A DNA stretch of 31,284 nucleotides from assembly GCF_938015785.1 (NCBI RefSeq), contig NZ_CALLWC010000018.1, positions 1-31,284 of the forward strand. Reading direction: 5' to 3'. Below, in pieces: positions 30,964 to 31,284 of this stretch. The notes beneath the pieces are model-generated. The model saw only the letters and a program-made list of their open reading frames with translations. It was not told the DNA's origin and ran no database searches. Numbering within the stretch: position 1 is the stretch's first letter; each line of letters starts with the position of its first letter. Position numbers and translations under genes: made by a program. This stretch comes from an uncultured Campylobacter sp. (GTDB taxonomy: Bacteria; Campylobacterota; Campylobacteria; Campylobacterales; Campylobacteraceae).

Positions 30964-31284
30964 TTTTGCTCCTTAAAAATTTTACGTAATTGTAACGATA
31001 AATTTTGATTTTTATGCTTAAAATTCGGAGCGAATTTTAAAATTCCGGCCCCACCGCCTGCTTTGAAATTTTAAAATTTCGCCGCCATAAAATCCCCGCC
31101 GCGGACGTTAAAATTTTATTGCCGCTAACGCTTATTAAGTCCTCTCACTCGCGCAGCCGAAGCGATAAAATTGTAAAATTTCGAAGTTTCAATTTCGAGG
31201 ACGAGCTGTACTCCTCCGCGAAGTTAAACCGATAAAAATGCAGGCGCTAGCCTGCCGTAACTTTAGCGGGGCGTGGGGCAGAGC
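30964..31284. other. Gene-free right edge
   Basis: Upstream region of the DUF4139 gene. On the minus strand TACAAT (plus strand 30989-30994) lies 26 bases before the start and may be the -10 box. The remainder is AAATTTTA-type spacer. No gene is seen up to the window end. Confidence 0.45.

Noticed and set aside
1..31284. tRNA or rRNA genes, insertion sequences, prophage or integrase
   Set aside because: I searched for cloverleaf-type stretches with CCA ends, conserved rRNA words, transposase motifs and integrase motifs by eye, and found none that I could support.

Overview
The window looks like chromosome from a Campylobacter species with unusually high GC for the genus, of the kind seen in the oral species such as C. 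gracilis. This is inferred from the gene families, from the CcsBA-type cytochrome maturation, from the class of histidine kinase, and from intergenic DNA packed with AAATTTTA-like blocks between GC-rich stretches. Species was not verified. The window is dominated by periplasmic anaerobic respiration.

Left part (1-9087): the 3' end of an unrecognised membrane protein gene; a minus-strand DUF3137 membrane protein; a minus-strand two-subunit class I fumarase; and, divergent from it, a haoC-haoA pair (NapC/NrfH-type tetraheme quinol dehydrogenase and octaheme HAO-family enzyme) closed by a clear intrinsic terminator. Then follow a small hypothetical protein, 1.2 kb of gene-poor repeat-rich DNA, a cysteine-containing mini-lipoprotein, and a membrane protein with a Met/His-rich metal-binding tail.

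Centre (9481-24412): an apparently complete mcc-type sulfite respiration locus of about 15 kb, all on the plus strand. It starts with a two-component system whose sensor carries a CXXCH heme motif (MccR/MccS). Next is MccA, an octaheme sulfite reductase with seven CXXCH motifs, one CX15CH motif and two extra cysteines spaced as expected for the Cu(I) site. A strong intercistronic hairpin separates it from MccB (FKBP isomerase), MccC (Tat ferredoxin, four Fe4S4 clusters), MccD (NrfD-type quinol dehydrogenase) and CcsA1 (dedicated cytochrome c synthase for the CX15CH heme). After these come a Cys-rich Sel1-repeat protein and a tightly overlapping five- to six-gene chain: a double-NosL protein with a degenerate cytochrome domain, a 62-aa membrane peptide, an FtsX-type permease, an ABC ATPase, a cysteine-bearing polytopic membrane protein and a small membrane-anchored protein. 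I infer that this tail is the copper loading and quality-control module for the Cu-heme site of MccA. Electrons would flow from menaquinol through MccD and MccC to MccA, reducing sulfite to sulfide.

Right part (24413-31284): a six-copy 30-bp tandem repeat that begins inside the last gene of the operon; a DUF4213/DUF364 heavy-metal-chelation-type protein; an RBBP9-like serine hydrolase; an AT-rich minus-strand island holding two diverged tandem paralogs, a 49-aa coupled microgene, a small membrane protein and a truncated copy of that membrane protein; and a DUF4139 exported protein.

The strongest items for follow-up are the sulfite reductase plus copper-maturation chain, the heme-binding sensor kinase, the hairpin between mccA and mccB, the RAATTY-saturated intergenic DNA (a possible transformation or methylation signal), and the duplicated island at 26843-29170.
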